From: Syngnathus acus
Lineage: Eukaryota > Chordata > Actinopteri > Syngnathiformes > Syngnathidae
Direction of reading: 5' to 3'
DNA: 64,000 nt
NCBI RefSeq assembly: GCF_901709675.1
Contig: NC_051105.1
Coordinates: 10,960,604-11,024,603 of the forward strand
Below the pieces are notes generated by a model that had not been told where the DNA came from, searched no databases, and saw only the letters and a program-made list of their open reading frames with translations. Position 1 is the stretch's first letter; each line of letters starts with the position of its first letter. Position numbers and translations under genes: made by a program. This document shows, in pieces, positions 1 to 10,872 of this stretch.

Positions 1-3000
1 TTGACGCCAGTGCTGTTATGTTGTATTTCATGACAGCAAATTGAGCATGGTGTCCGTTGCATAGCAGCCATGTGCTTAATTGAAGCTGCACGTGGCCATA
101 TGGGAACGTGCAAAAACAAAAAAAATAATCCGGCCCAAACCAGCGTGTAAAAGATTCAAGCTGCATGAGGAGAAAGAAAATATGTCAGGCATCAAGGCCA
201 GTCTGGTTGGTTATCAATTGCGGCAAAATTGGTGCAGATTTATCCAGATTTGTGATTCATCTGGATGAAAGGGAGGAAATAAGGACATTACAAGGATGAT
301 CATTAAAAGATCAGACAACAAACCGCTCGGAGGCAGCTTGTTTTTGGAGGTGTTAATTGGCAAATTTAGTAGCAGTCAAGAGCACGCTCCCCATCGTCCT
401 CGCCTGGCAAGGCGAGGTCATCGAAGCCGGAATGGATTCTTGGGTGCCCATCTAATAAATCAAAACCGATTTTTTGATTCAAATTTCATTTTTCCACCAC
501 CAGTAATCTTGGCAATAGATATAACATTAGCGTGTCATTAGAAAATTAAGCAGTGCTACAGTTCTTTGACAATAATTAGGAATTAGTGTCGACGTGTGCA
601 GGATGGAAATAAATAGATAAATAAAAATAGCAGTACTGGCTTGTGACCTGTAATGAGCAGTGCCTTTGCACAATCCATGTGTGGTGAACACCCGCCCGAA
701 ATGTGAACGCGCCCGCGTCCTTTGGGGTTGTGAGTGCGATCGCACCACTGCCTCTGTCATCAGTAGCTGTGACTGCCAAAATCTTTTGCTCCAAGCCCCA
801 AGATGGAGAGGGTGGATGTTGCGAGACTTAGCAAAGGCAAAGATGGCTTCAACACGTTCGCTCCAACACCGAGGAGCCCGTTGCGAGGCGAGGCGCAGCT
901 CTCGGCCCGAGTCGCCGCCATGCGACTTGGCACCTGCTCATGCCAGCCGTGACCCGGGCACAGACAGAGGAATATGCTTCTCTCCTCAGTTGTTAATCAT
1001 CTCCATGACACTGATGTGAAGAGTCACGCTCGAGTCAGGTGACCCTGAATCCCCGATTCAACATTGTCTCTCAACTTGTGTTTTTTTTAGCACGGCGACT
1101 ACTGTGGCGTGATAATTGCCAAAGCAAGATGCCATGGATCAATTGTCAACTTCTGTGGCAAACAGTAAATTTAAAAAAATACATGATTTGAAATTTTAAC
1201 TTTTTTTTTTTTAATTGATTTTTCATTTGAAATTTAATAGGCCCGATAAAGGAACTATTGAAAAGACATTTCACTCGTGATTTTGAAAATGTCTGTGGAA
1301 ATTGCTAATCTATTGGCAAGGTTGTGATTATCAACAAAGATTAACAAAATAAGTAAAACTAAAATCTTTGTTAAAAAATAAAACACACACTTTGATGACC
1401 ATCCATAGTCGGAATCTGTTGACAGGACCTCCAATTTCTTGTTTCTGTGCCTTGGATGCGTTTTTCTGTTCACGAAAGAAGCGATGGCTGAGCGCCAGTA
1501 GTGTCACTTTCCAACCTCTTGTCGCTAACCCCCTTGCTGACTCCCCCCCTCCCCTCCCCGAACACTCGGCAGCACCGACTGGCGGTGGGTGCGGCAGCGG
1601 CGCTGATTAGCGAGCAGTAATGATGGGGAGCCGGGCTCCATTGTTCTAACACCTCCCCTTCTCCTCCGCACCAATCTGTCACCAGTCGGTGGGCTCGAGC
1701 AGCCTCCAAAGCTTCCCTCCACAAATGACTTGGATAATTAGTTGCCCCTCACGAGTGCCACAATCTTCTCACCCCTGATTGCTTTCACCTTCTTGCTCCT
1801 GGCAATTCTGACACCTTGTAATCAGGCCGCTACAGATCCATCTCAATCCAGATTTGATATCTTTCTCAAAAATCTCGGGCCTTTTCCGCATCATACATTT
1901 AGAAAATAAAAACCTTTTTAACCAAAAAAAAAAAAAAAAAAGTTAAAGTTCACACACTTCACCCATGAGGAGCGCACCTTTGCAGGTCGAAGAAAAAATA
2001 AAGAAAGAAATAACGCAAATATAAAAATACAAGCTGTCAGTAGCGGTTACCACTACCAAATGATGAATGACATCGTAATTATAAGCAAGCAGCTGTTCAA
2101 ACTCCCAGAGAGAAAAGCGTGTAGGCTGCACTATGTTTGACTCTTCGCAGATTAACCGGAAAGGATCATTAGGGATCTGTATTTGCCAGACGACAAAAAA
2201 AAAAAAAAAAAACATCTCCAGCTTGGTGTCCATGCAGCGCTGTAGGATGTAATATGATGTGGCGTGTCATTAAAGATGCACTAATAAAAGTTTGGCAAAG
2301 AAAATGGAGAAGAAAAAAAAACGCTCTGTGTTTCCAGGGCTATTTATGAAACACAATTAAAGCTCCTGCGGAATTAAATATCAGTTTACAGTGGATAGAG
2401 GAAGTCTACAAACCCCGGTTCAAATGAGACCAACTTTTTTCTACTATTAATGATCTATAACTTGTACAACACAAATGAATTTTATTTTTAAATCTTTTTG
2501 AAAGGGGAAACAAAAATTAACAATGAGATCATGTGGTAGCAAAAGTGTGCACACCCCTAGAACTGGAACATGGCTGTGCTTAGAATTACCTTTTCAAACT
2601 TGTGTTAGAGTAAAAAAAAAGGTGGGGGCAAATGAGGACCTAATTGAGGTAATTGATCGGCGCGTTTGTGCCCGATTGTTGTGCGTCGTTAAGTCTCAAA
2701 TTCCTATTCCCGTGTCTAATGAACATATGGCACATAAATTTCTTAAATAGCGACAAACTTGGAAACATTTCAGAAAAACAGCACAGCGGTCGACCGACAG
2801 CTGCTTGGCATTACTGTGCTAATTTCTCAACAACAGGTTTGTGGGTGGAGAATCTTTCCACGATTCTTGAACAAAGTCTGATTGATTGGATCAAATGTGG
2901 TTCAATTAGGAAATATGGAGCGCGACGTTGCGGCGGTTCGTTTGGCAGAAAACTGAACTCATCGCTTTGACACATTCCACAGAATTGTATTTAGAATTTA

Positions 3001-3082
3001 CTCAAAATTATATTAATTGTGTTTTCAATATTTTTTTTTAAAAATTATTACAACTACTTTAATACAAAAAATGATGGTTGGC
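1..3082. other. Gene-free left flank beyond the tank 3' end
   Basis: I find no spliced or single-exon gene here; the open frames are short and resemble no protein family. The stretch holds homopolymer runs (T near 1200, A near 1925, A near 2197) and an old interspersed repeat at about 2395-2620. A GC-richer patch at about 1480-1720 contains no coding pattern and could be a regulatory element, but that is only a composition impression. In other vertebrates the gene beyond TANK is PSMD14; none of it is recognisable here. Confidence 0.6.
2395..2620 (+). repeat. Old interspersed teleost repeat (copy 1)
   Basis: The segment contains GTCTACAAACCCC near its start and AAGTGTGCACACCC with TGGCTGTG and AGAATTA near its end, in the order I recall for a common unclassified fish interspersed repeat. 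A shorter relative lies at about 9447-9515, sharing the 14-base block AAGTGTGCACACCC followed by TGGCTGT and CAGAAT. It has no coding capacity. The family assignment is from memory and its exact limits are not defined. Confidence 0.5.
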
Positions 3083-3088
3083 TTTATT
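3083..3088 (-). terminator. tank: Candidate tank polyadenylation signal
   Basis: TTTATT on the plus strand reads AATAAA on the minus strand, about 175 bases past the tank stop codon at 3262-3264. It is the first canonical signal downstream of the stop. It implies a short 3'UTR of roughly 200 bases; a longer alternative form cannot be excluded. Confidence 0.5.
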
Positions 3089-3261
3089 TCCTCATGATGC
3101 ATCATCATAAAATCCCAGCTGCAGGCCTATTAGAAAAACAAGTATTGGAGCGGCTGTACCATTCAATTCTTCAATATTAAATAAAATGGCTTCAAGTCTG
3201 ATTGCAATGTCCTGTACAGTGAATGTACTTTGCGGCGGTGGGCCGCACTGGGCCACGCTTC

Positions 3262-6200
3262 TTACATGAAGTCTCTGGGTTGGGGCGCCACAAAGTCAGC
3301 AGCGCGTTTGGAGAAGTGTGAGTAGAGGTGGCCATTCATTTGCTCCTGAGGAACCACAGCGTGGCAGAAAGCGCATTTATCCGGGATTCCGCTCACCATC
3401 TGCGCCGCCATGTCGGCCGCCTCGCACAGCTCGGGGCTCCACAGAGACTGAGGCCAAGAAAGGTTTAGTTTAATCACAGGCAAAAAAAAAAAAAGATTTG
3501 TCATAGCCAAAATGGTAAAAGGTCAGCGGAGGTCAAAATTGATTGACTGTTATGTCGGCTACGAATCGGCATGGCAATTAAAAAGGTACGCATAGTAATC
3601 ATGGGGCGCGTTTCATCAGATTGTGACACCGAGCGCCGCGCCACTTCCATCTGGCTCACACCTTCCGGCAAATATGCTAGCAGACGCAAGCGTCGGCTTT
3701 CAACAGAAAAACAAGGGATTAGCACTCATTATCCCATAATGTGTTTCAGGTTTACACGTAATGCTTATTTTGGACTTCGGCACACTTTTCGCTTCTCCAT
3801 TAGCAAAGAGTGAGCCGAAACTGATAATTTGCTACTACTTTTTCTCAGACCTGCTTCTCACCTGTTGGGGGCCGCGAACGTCCTCTTGTGAGAGCGAGGA
3901 GGACGTCGTGTGGGAGGGGAACGTCGGGATGACAAAAGGCACCGGCGGCTCCGAGGGCTCCTGCTCCTCCTCTCGTTCCCCCTCCTCGCCCGCTTCCTCG
4001 TCGCCCGCCGAAAGGATGCTGCAGAGAGGCCGCCTGGCCGGCATGGTCAGAGCGACGGGCCTCTCAGGGGCACTGTTCAGGAAGTCGTATTCGCTGTCCA
4101 CGGGAGGCGGGAACTTGACACTGAACTTGGTGAGTGAGTCTACAAAGTCCCGGTTGTCGGGGCTGGCGCCGCGTGACGCCAGCGACGCGGGCACCAGAGG
4201 AATGTCCGTCGTCGACCTCGAGGCCAAGAAGAGGGGCTCGTCGGCTTCTGCTGCGCGGTCGGTGCACTGGATGGGCATGGAGAACTGCTGATCTGTCAGA
4301 GGACACAGAAACATTTGTTTTATTTAACTCTAGTGAACAGAGCCAATTCTTGCTCAAAAATCAACCAACAGTGTAAAAAATGTTTTGGGGTGAGGAATAA
4401 CATTCACGACGAATGAAATACGTTAGAATATACTTGAACAGTGTCAAATAAGAGAAAGCAGAATGTGTTTGTGAGGAAAATAAATAAATAAATGAAAAAT
4501 AAATAAATATTTGTGAGGAAATTAAATAAATGAATATAAATAAATACATAAATAAAAATAAAAAAATTCCATTTCTTCTGCCAAACAATTTTTTCATTTA
4601 GTTCATTTTGAAATGACACACGATAAAAATTGATTTCAGTGATTGCGTTATGCAAAAAAAGTTTATGAAATAAATTAAGAGTGCCGTTTTTTGTCAGCCA
4701 TTTTTTGTTTTCATCCTTCAGCCATGCAAAATTTATAAAGGAAATAAAAACATTAGTGTCTGTGTCACATTTTAGTTAGAATGCCAATGAAAATTCTAAA
4801 AAGAATTCTCGTCGAGCTAAACAGGATAAACTAATTTGAAAGGGTGCAATTGTTCACCGGTGAATACCAACCGCAACGACTAACATATTACTAAATTCGC
4901 ACCTCTCTGGACGTGTGCAGATTTGCCCAAGATTTGACAGACGAGACGAGAAATACACTCTCTTTTTGTGATGTGTTTCCTTCTATTATTTTATGCTTTT
5001 ATTTTTGGAAAATCAGATTTAAGGTCAGCGGCCAAGTCGGAATTATGCAAGAATTTCCCCTCCATGTAGGACGAGTACCATTTGCAGCGTCTATTCCTCC
5101 ATGAAATCTCTTCAGGTGATCTTTTTGCCTTCGGGAGAGCGAGCGAATCTGCCGAAAGGTCCCGTGAATGGCTTCCAGTGCATCCAGCATGTCCTGACTG
5201 ACAGACAAATGTACAAATGAGAACTTGTGTCCTGTCTTGAGAGTTTGTGTGTGTGTGTGTGTGTGTGTGTTTGTTTCACTTACTAGTCAACACTATTCAA
5301 GACAGTCTTCAGAGGAGCAACGGTGCTTATAGTCTCCTGAAAAAAAATATTGTCCAATTCAAAGTATCCAAGTGAATCTACATTTGTGCACGCTGTTAGA
5401 AGAGTGTCAAGTCAAACTTGGAGCAATGTTGTCCTCTATCACCATCTCGTGGTGAGAAAGGGTACTTCGGTTTGGAGCTTGTTTTGAACCAAGTTTCAAC
5501 CAATTATGTCAAATGAAAATGACTGCATGATAAAAAAAAAAAATAGTAATGCAAACTGAAATGGCGAGATTAAAAAAAAAAAAAGAATACTGCAGAACTC
5601 AACCAATGTACTTGGAAGCGTATCATTTTGAATTCAAATATAAGGTATTTCTTTTTATTATTGTCATTATTGTTGCAGAAATCATTTTGATGTGTCACTG
5701 CTAAGCAACACTCAAAAGGCCTGAAGTTCCCTGAAAGCATCACGCAGCCACCTGAAATCTCTGACAAGTCCCTTCACGATTCGAGTCTGATTTTCCAACG
5801 GCTGCATTTCACTTGCAAGCTTCCACCTCACGACGACGACAACATTTGTACGACCACAAGCCTGGCAACAAAACCCGAACTACGACTAGGGTCAAAAAAA
5901 GACAGCAGGTGCTTTCTCAAAATTGAAAGTTCTCAGTTTGAATCTGGCTTCCCTCCTTCCTGTTAAGAGTTTTCACGTTCGCCTCGTGCTTGTGTGTCTT
6001 TTCTCTGGCTTCCTCCCACATTGCAAACATTCCAACGGGTGTGTTAGGTTCATTGAAGATTCCAAATCGTCCTGAGGTGTGAACGATTGTTTGTCTACAC
6101 GAGTCTAGTGACCGGTCCACTCTCACGTAAAGTCAGGCTGCCCCTCGCTGGCAAACAAATACAAGCAACGTACATGTGATAGCGTGATGATTTGCGTACA

Positions 6201-6753
6201 AATGAATCAGACTAAAAAAATGGAAGAAAGTGCTGAGTTTGCACAAAAGCTAGCAGAAGCAAACATACCGGATGCTGTGTTTGTCCGTGTGCGCTGGCCC
6301 CATCAACCAGATGGTTGCACGACTGGCATTTCAGATCCCCTTAGAAATCCAAAAGAGTGCAAATTAACAGCATGCAGTGGCAAAGCAGAATTCAAAAGCA
6401 TCCATGGAAATATGAAATGGATCAGAAATTCGGGTCAGATCACTCACCTGACGGTTTCCTCGATGTGGACAGCTGAGCTTTCAGTTGCGCAATCAGCTGC
6501 TCCTGGTCTTCTATCTGTCTTTGGAGTTTTTGCGTGTATTGCTGATAATAGTCCGACTGTAAAAATACATTTTGGCATATCCGTTGGATTTTGACGTCAA
6601 CATAGCGGTGAGAAAGCGTGATTTTAAATCCGATGTATTGCCATGCGCCCTTACCATTTGCTGCAGCTCCTTTTTGGCATTGTCCTTTTCAATTGAGACC
6701 TGGCGATAAGCTTCGAAAGCTTTGTTGAGCTGGTCTCCAATGTTCCTCTCCAT
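3262..6753 (-). CDS. tank: TANK, TRAF family member-associated NF-kB activator (spliced)
   Basis: This cytoplasmic scaffold links TRAF2/TRAF3 to the TBK1 and IKK-epsilon kinases. Coding exons in transcript order are 6655-6753, 6448-6556, an unresolved part, 5284-5336, 5079-5197, 3862-4292 and 3262-3447. The ATG at 6751-6753 opens with MERNIGDQLNKAFEAYRQ, very close to vertebrate TANK, followed by a glutamine/lysine-rich coiled coil. The exon at 5079 carries RRQKDHLK. The exon at 3862 carries the TRAF-binding core PIQCTD and a conserved SLTKFSVKFPPP...APERP segment. The last exon ends with a zinc finger of spacing C-x2-C-x11-H-x3-H. From 5284 onward every exon joins in phase. The 6448 exon ends in phase 1 whereas 5336 needs phase 0, so a connecting exon of 3n+2 bases is missing from this model. 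The donor at 5079 (GTACTC) is weak, but its phase fits. Identity is firm; the middle is incomplete. Confidence 0.93.
4258..4275 (-). other. tank: TRAF-binding motif PIQCTD in tank
   Basis: These 18 bases encode Pro-Ile-Gln-Cys-Thr-Asp, preceded by Ser-Met. In mammalian TANK the equivalent peptide sits in the TRAF-domain groove and mediates TRAF2/TRAF3 binding. Exact conservation of the six residues suggests the fish protein keeps this interaction. The motif lies at the start of the largest tank exon. Confidence 0.85.
4480..4566. repeat. AAAT-rich tetranucleotide tract
   Basis: An imperfect run of AAAT/AATA units lies in the tank intron between the exons at 3862-4292 and 5079-5197. It is a simple low-complexity repeat. 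Confidence 0.7.
5950..6123 (+). repeat. Degenerate interspersed repeat fragment in a tank intron
   Basis: The order TCCTGT...GAGTTTTCACGTTC, then GGCTTCCTCCCACATT, then TTAGGTTCATTGAAGA, then GAACGATTGTTTGTCTA is that of a very widespread teleost repeat, here diverged. A second fragment, covering more of the front part, lies at about 58188-58246. It lies inside the unresolved tank interval 5337-6447 and is not a tank exon. Confidence 0.55.
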
Positions 6754-7599
6754 GCCGTGTGCGCCACAATCATCACTGACAAAGCAGCTATGGGACCTGT
6801 CAATGCAAGTCAGTTTTATTATTTTGGGACATGCAAAAAGTACACTACAAGTTTGGTATGCAATAAATTGAGGCATGTCATGGCTAATAAAAACTTTGAC
6901 ACGTTTATTATCCATCACATGCACAATTTACAAAAAGGTGATTTAGAGAAAAGACAACTGTCATTTCCGGTGAAGCATCACACATGCCGGAAACAACAAA
7001 ATACATATTATATATATACTATATGTATAATTTTTTTTTTAAAGCTTTTCATGCACCCTTATCTGTCGAGGCTTTCACATTAAAAAATGATTTGATTCAT
7101 CACAATATGCGGACTGATAATAGATGGGGAAAAAAGAAAAATTCTACTTATAGAAGCCAATGTGACGAAAATCAAATAATATTTTGCTAACAGTTTTACA
7201 CCTAATATGTTCGTCTATTTGACAAGCACAAAAATTAGCCCGAGATCATTTTTAAACACACTGCTGGACTTTCAAATATTTGAATCCAAACTTTATTTAA
7301 AAGTTACAAATACCTTCTGCAAGTCGGTTAAATCATTTACATTGAAGGAAATCCCTTGATGGTGAAATGTTGTAAACATGTAGACCGTAGCAAAGCAATT
7401 CCTGCAAGTAGACTTCCTCTAACTGGACTCATTCAAAGATCCGATAGCAACTAAGACAGTAAAACAAACCAACTTCCAATCCCAATACGAATAATAAAAA
7501 AAGAACGAGCCTGGCAAATTGTACGAAATGAATCTTACAGATGCGTAGACGTAACTCGTCCATATTTCAGTCATTCAAAATAGCCAACGACCAATTTGC

Positions 7600-7960
7600 G
7601 CGCGTCTTACGTCACATCGCTAACGCCACTGAGCGTCCGCTTACCTTTATTAGGGAGTAAAGTCGATTTTAATGTGAGCTCAACATCATCTTCTTCGCAC
7701 GCACACACACATATATAAACACAAACACACACGCGCACACAGAGTTAGGAAGTGGGGCTGAGGATATGGCGAAGTGTGTGTTTTTACATAGCCTACTTAG
7801 CGGAGTTGGGAACTTCCCTCGGGGAATCCCCGCTGCTCCGTGCACTTCCGCCTTTGGTTGCTGTCGGCCAATGGGCGAGCGGTATGACGGTGCGGCGGCC
7901 AGCTCTTGGCGTTTGGTCCCGCCCACATGTCTGCTGCATGAAACCGACCCCCCCCCCCCA
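7600..7960 (-). promoter_or_regulatory. tank: tank promoter and untranslated first exon
   Basis: A splice donor AAAG|GTAAGC on the minus strand ends a non-coding exon at 7645. It pairs with the acceptor at 6776-6777, which opens the ATG exon (6655-6775, 22 bases of 5'UTR). Upstream, about 7750-7930 is relatively GC/CpG-rich and contains a CCAAT box (GGCCAATGGG near 7868). A CRE/ATF-like TTACGTCA lies just inside the intron at about 7608. The exact start site is not determinable; the start of exon 1 is estimated at 7700-7850. A C-run followed by a CA repeat at 7950-7976 bounds the region. Confidence 0.55.
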
Positions 7961-8500
7961 CACACACACACACACGCCACCGTAAATACAGTAGACCTCG
8001 GCAAAGCGCAACTTGTTCTTTTAGCTTTGCGTTAATTTCCTGCTGCACAGCGTGGGAAAATGCACGTTTACATGAACTCAAACTTGTTTTCACTATATAC
8101 TACCCAAATATATATTTATAATATTATATTCTTGGCATCATCTTAAGATCAATGTCAAACAATGCTCTTTGCTCTCACGCGACAGTCAGTCAATTCAGCA
8201 AATTAGCAGAGCAAATTACGAGTCGTCCCGTATTGAATTACATTTTTGCACACAAATTGGACAGGGTTGCCATGCTAGTTCAACAAATGAGGGCAAACCT
8301 GTGTAGTGAGTTTGCACTCTAGTATAATTTCACATTGTCACGAGCAGCACTGTTTGTTTCCGTCACTTAGAAACCAAGACACTTCAACGTTTTAATGAGG
8401 AAAGAGTTCATGTGGTGTCGAATTATTTAGCCACTTCCTATCATGATAATTCAATTGAAATAGAAATAGTTGTCTATTACAGTAGCGGTACTTAAAACGA

Positions 8501-8514
8501 CCAGCAGATGGCAG
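8501..8514 (+). promoter_or_regulatory. CTCF-like motif
   Basis: CCAGCAGATGGCAG matches every position of the CTCF core consensus CCASYAGRKGGCRS. It lies about 0.6 kb outside the tank promoter, between the divergent tank and rbms1 genes, a place where an insulator would be plausible. Occupancy cannot be known from sequence, and single motif matches arise by chance. Confidence 0.35.
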
Positions 8515-9446
8515 CGAGAAGCTGTGTGGACTATGTACGTCGCTAGTGGGTCATTTTAAGGGTTGGGCAGCAGATTTAAGCAGAAAAAGTTAAGCGCAGT
8601 GCAATGATACCTTGAGATTTGAATACAAGTTTTTCAAAACACGAGTCGTCATTTGTCCATTTTTTTTACTTTGGCGGCTATGATGGCCCAGAATGTCCCG
8701 GAAATAGACTAACCCAGACGAACACACCAAAAGGAGCAAATTATTATATAATATAATATAAATAATTGAAATTATTTATTCATCATTTGAGGTGATTTGA
8801 GATGCAAGTTTACAAAGTGAACTCGAATCTCAAGGCACCACTGCATTGTTTGCAGACGACGTACGGGGATCATCTGAGGTAGCTGCACTAAGCCAGCCAC
8901 TGGGTAGATATATATATTAAAAAAAATTTTTAAAAAATGGACGTCTGACTGAACCTCCGCAATAAATCTCGTGACAGCATGTGCTTCATTCATGCTTCCT
9001 CCAAGGAAAACAAATAGTGTGGTGTAGGTCTGGAAACGCGAGATCGGACGGAGGGCAAAGCTAGGACTCAGTTCTCCGGCATGTCGGGGGGTGGGGGGAG
9101 GAATGTGAGCAGTATCAAATTTCAGGTTCCCCGATTAACAGCTTGAGAGAGAATTTGGCAGGAGGTCATTTAACCGCAACATTTACAAGAAATAAACGAT
9201 TCTCTTCAATACAACGGTTTTGTCAAGCGACAGCAAAAAAAAAACATGGTGTTGTTTTAATGTTGCAATGCCTTTCTTGCACTTCCAGGAATGTAAGCAA
9301 ACAGGATGTCCTTAAGAGTAGAGCAACGGGCCATGCAGATTTCCACGCAGAAGTAAAGCAGCCTGGGGTCTTCCAGCTATTCAAGGACTTGAGGCGTTCA
9401 GGGTCGTCCATGATTTGTCAGCCAAATCAGTCGAGCTGAACTGAAA

Positions 9447-9515
9447 AGATGTTTGTTGCATAAGTGTGCACACCCTCTTCAAAATGGGATGTGGCTGTTT
9501 TCAGAATGAAGTCAT
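9447..9515 (+). repeat. Interspersed repeat fragment (relative of the 2395-2620 repeat)
   Basis: This fragment contains TTGCATAAGTGTGCACACCC followed by GGATGTGGCTGT and CAGAAT, in the same order as in the copy at 2395-2620. Only the 3' part of the family is recognisable, and there is no coding capacity. Confidence 0.5.
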
Positions 9516-10857
9516 CACTTCAGTAAAGGCTCAGTTGATGAAGGTAAGCGTCAGACGACACATGTGACATAAGATTGATTGTCCTCTACGTCATACCAAA
9601 TAAAACAAGTCATTCAACTCGAGTGAAAATTTGACAATGAACCAAAGTGAAGAAGTGAAAGAGCATTTGAGGATATGAGGAAAGTCCAATCAATGGCCTG
9701 TGGCAATCTCTATTTACACAAGAGACTTGTAGTCTGCTTCACTCATTTGTTTTGAGCAATTATTATTATTTTGTTTTCAAATCAATACCGGCTGGTCATT
9801 TTCCATTTCAACATGAAACAAACCATGCAGTCTTGCAGCCAATTACAAACAATGGCGCTACAGTTTCATTTGCGCTCGACTTCTCTCAAGCATCTAAAAG
9901 TCAAAAGCTACTCATGGTCAATAAAGAGTCAACACGCACAAATACAAGTATTTATCAATATTTTACTTCGAGTCAAACTCTAACATCTAAATCCAAATTC
10001 CCCATGGCTCATAAATCTACAAACCATCCCAAATTGTTTGCGGGAAAAAATATCCCACACAAAATGGTCCAACTCGCCTCACACAATGAGACCGTGACCA
10101 AGCGTCGCCTTAATCGAGGTCAACTCAGCCAGCAAAATAAATGCAAGCATAACGGTTTACAGTTGATAACTTGAAAATGTTTCCCGGCACAAAGAGAGCA
10201 ATTGGTGCTGCTCTTTATGTCAGTGAGGCCCAAAAGAACACAATGACTCTCATTCTTGGGACATTTGAAATGAATGCAATGAGGGCAGAGCGCCAAAGTG
10301 AAACCTTTCCTGCCGATGTCAAGTATTTCCTCTCATTCACTGGGCGGGATCCAGAAAATGGAGGTGAAATGCCGCACCGTGAAATGATGTCAATTCCAAA
10401 ATATGTCAAAACGCAAAAATGAAGTTAAAGACCAAGACGGAAAGTTGGTTGAAATATTACTGTGAGGTTTTTGTTTGTCAAAGCACAAGATCGGGAATGG
10501 CATGAGATGCAGCGAGTCCTGAAAAGAACCCACAATTATTTCCCTCGGAAATCCCCGGCGAGCATCAAAGTGAAAATGGGTTTGTGATACTACGAATTTG
10601 ATTGATGTCGCAATCTCTGCATTTCCAACAATCGTCTCTTACACCATAAGGGTGAGCCGGGCGATACGACACACAATTTCTTGTCGTCATGAAATAGCTT
10701 CCTATTTGGTTTGCTGGGCTAAACTTTCAAGATGTGGAAGAGATTTCTGTAGAAGGCCTTAGGTGTGAAAAAAAGCTGTGATATTTTGACTCGCAGTTTT
10801 TTCGAGCGAGGAGCTCGTGGCCCGAACTAAAGGAGCAGGACTGTTGAGTTTCACACC

Positions 10858-10872
10858 ATGCCGTCTATTCAG
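10858..10872 (+). CDS. rbms1: Possible alternative first coding exon of rbms1 (MPSIQ)
   Basis: ATG CCG TCT ATT CAG is followed directly by the strong donor GTGAGC. It ends in phase 0, and the exon at 15185 begins in phase 0, so splicing would give [15 protein letters not shown]. Mammalian RBMS1 has alternative short N-termini encoded by separate first exons, so the arrangement is plausible. MPSIQ does not match any isoform start I know, and a five-codon match with a donor can occur by chance. Confidence 0.25.

Noticed and set aside
5284-6556. Direct splice of tank exon 6448-6556 to 5284-5336
   Set aside because: The phases disagree and a stop codon appears within 14 codons, while the phase-0 reading of the second exon continues into recognised TANK sequence.
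9752-10174. 140-codon plus-strand frame in the tank-rbms1 interval
   Set aside because: It shows no recognisable motif, has a composition like the surrounding intergenic DNA and has no consistent splice partners.
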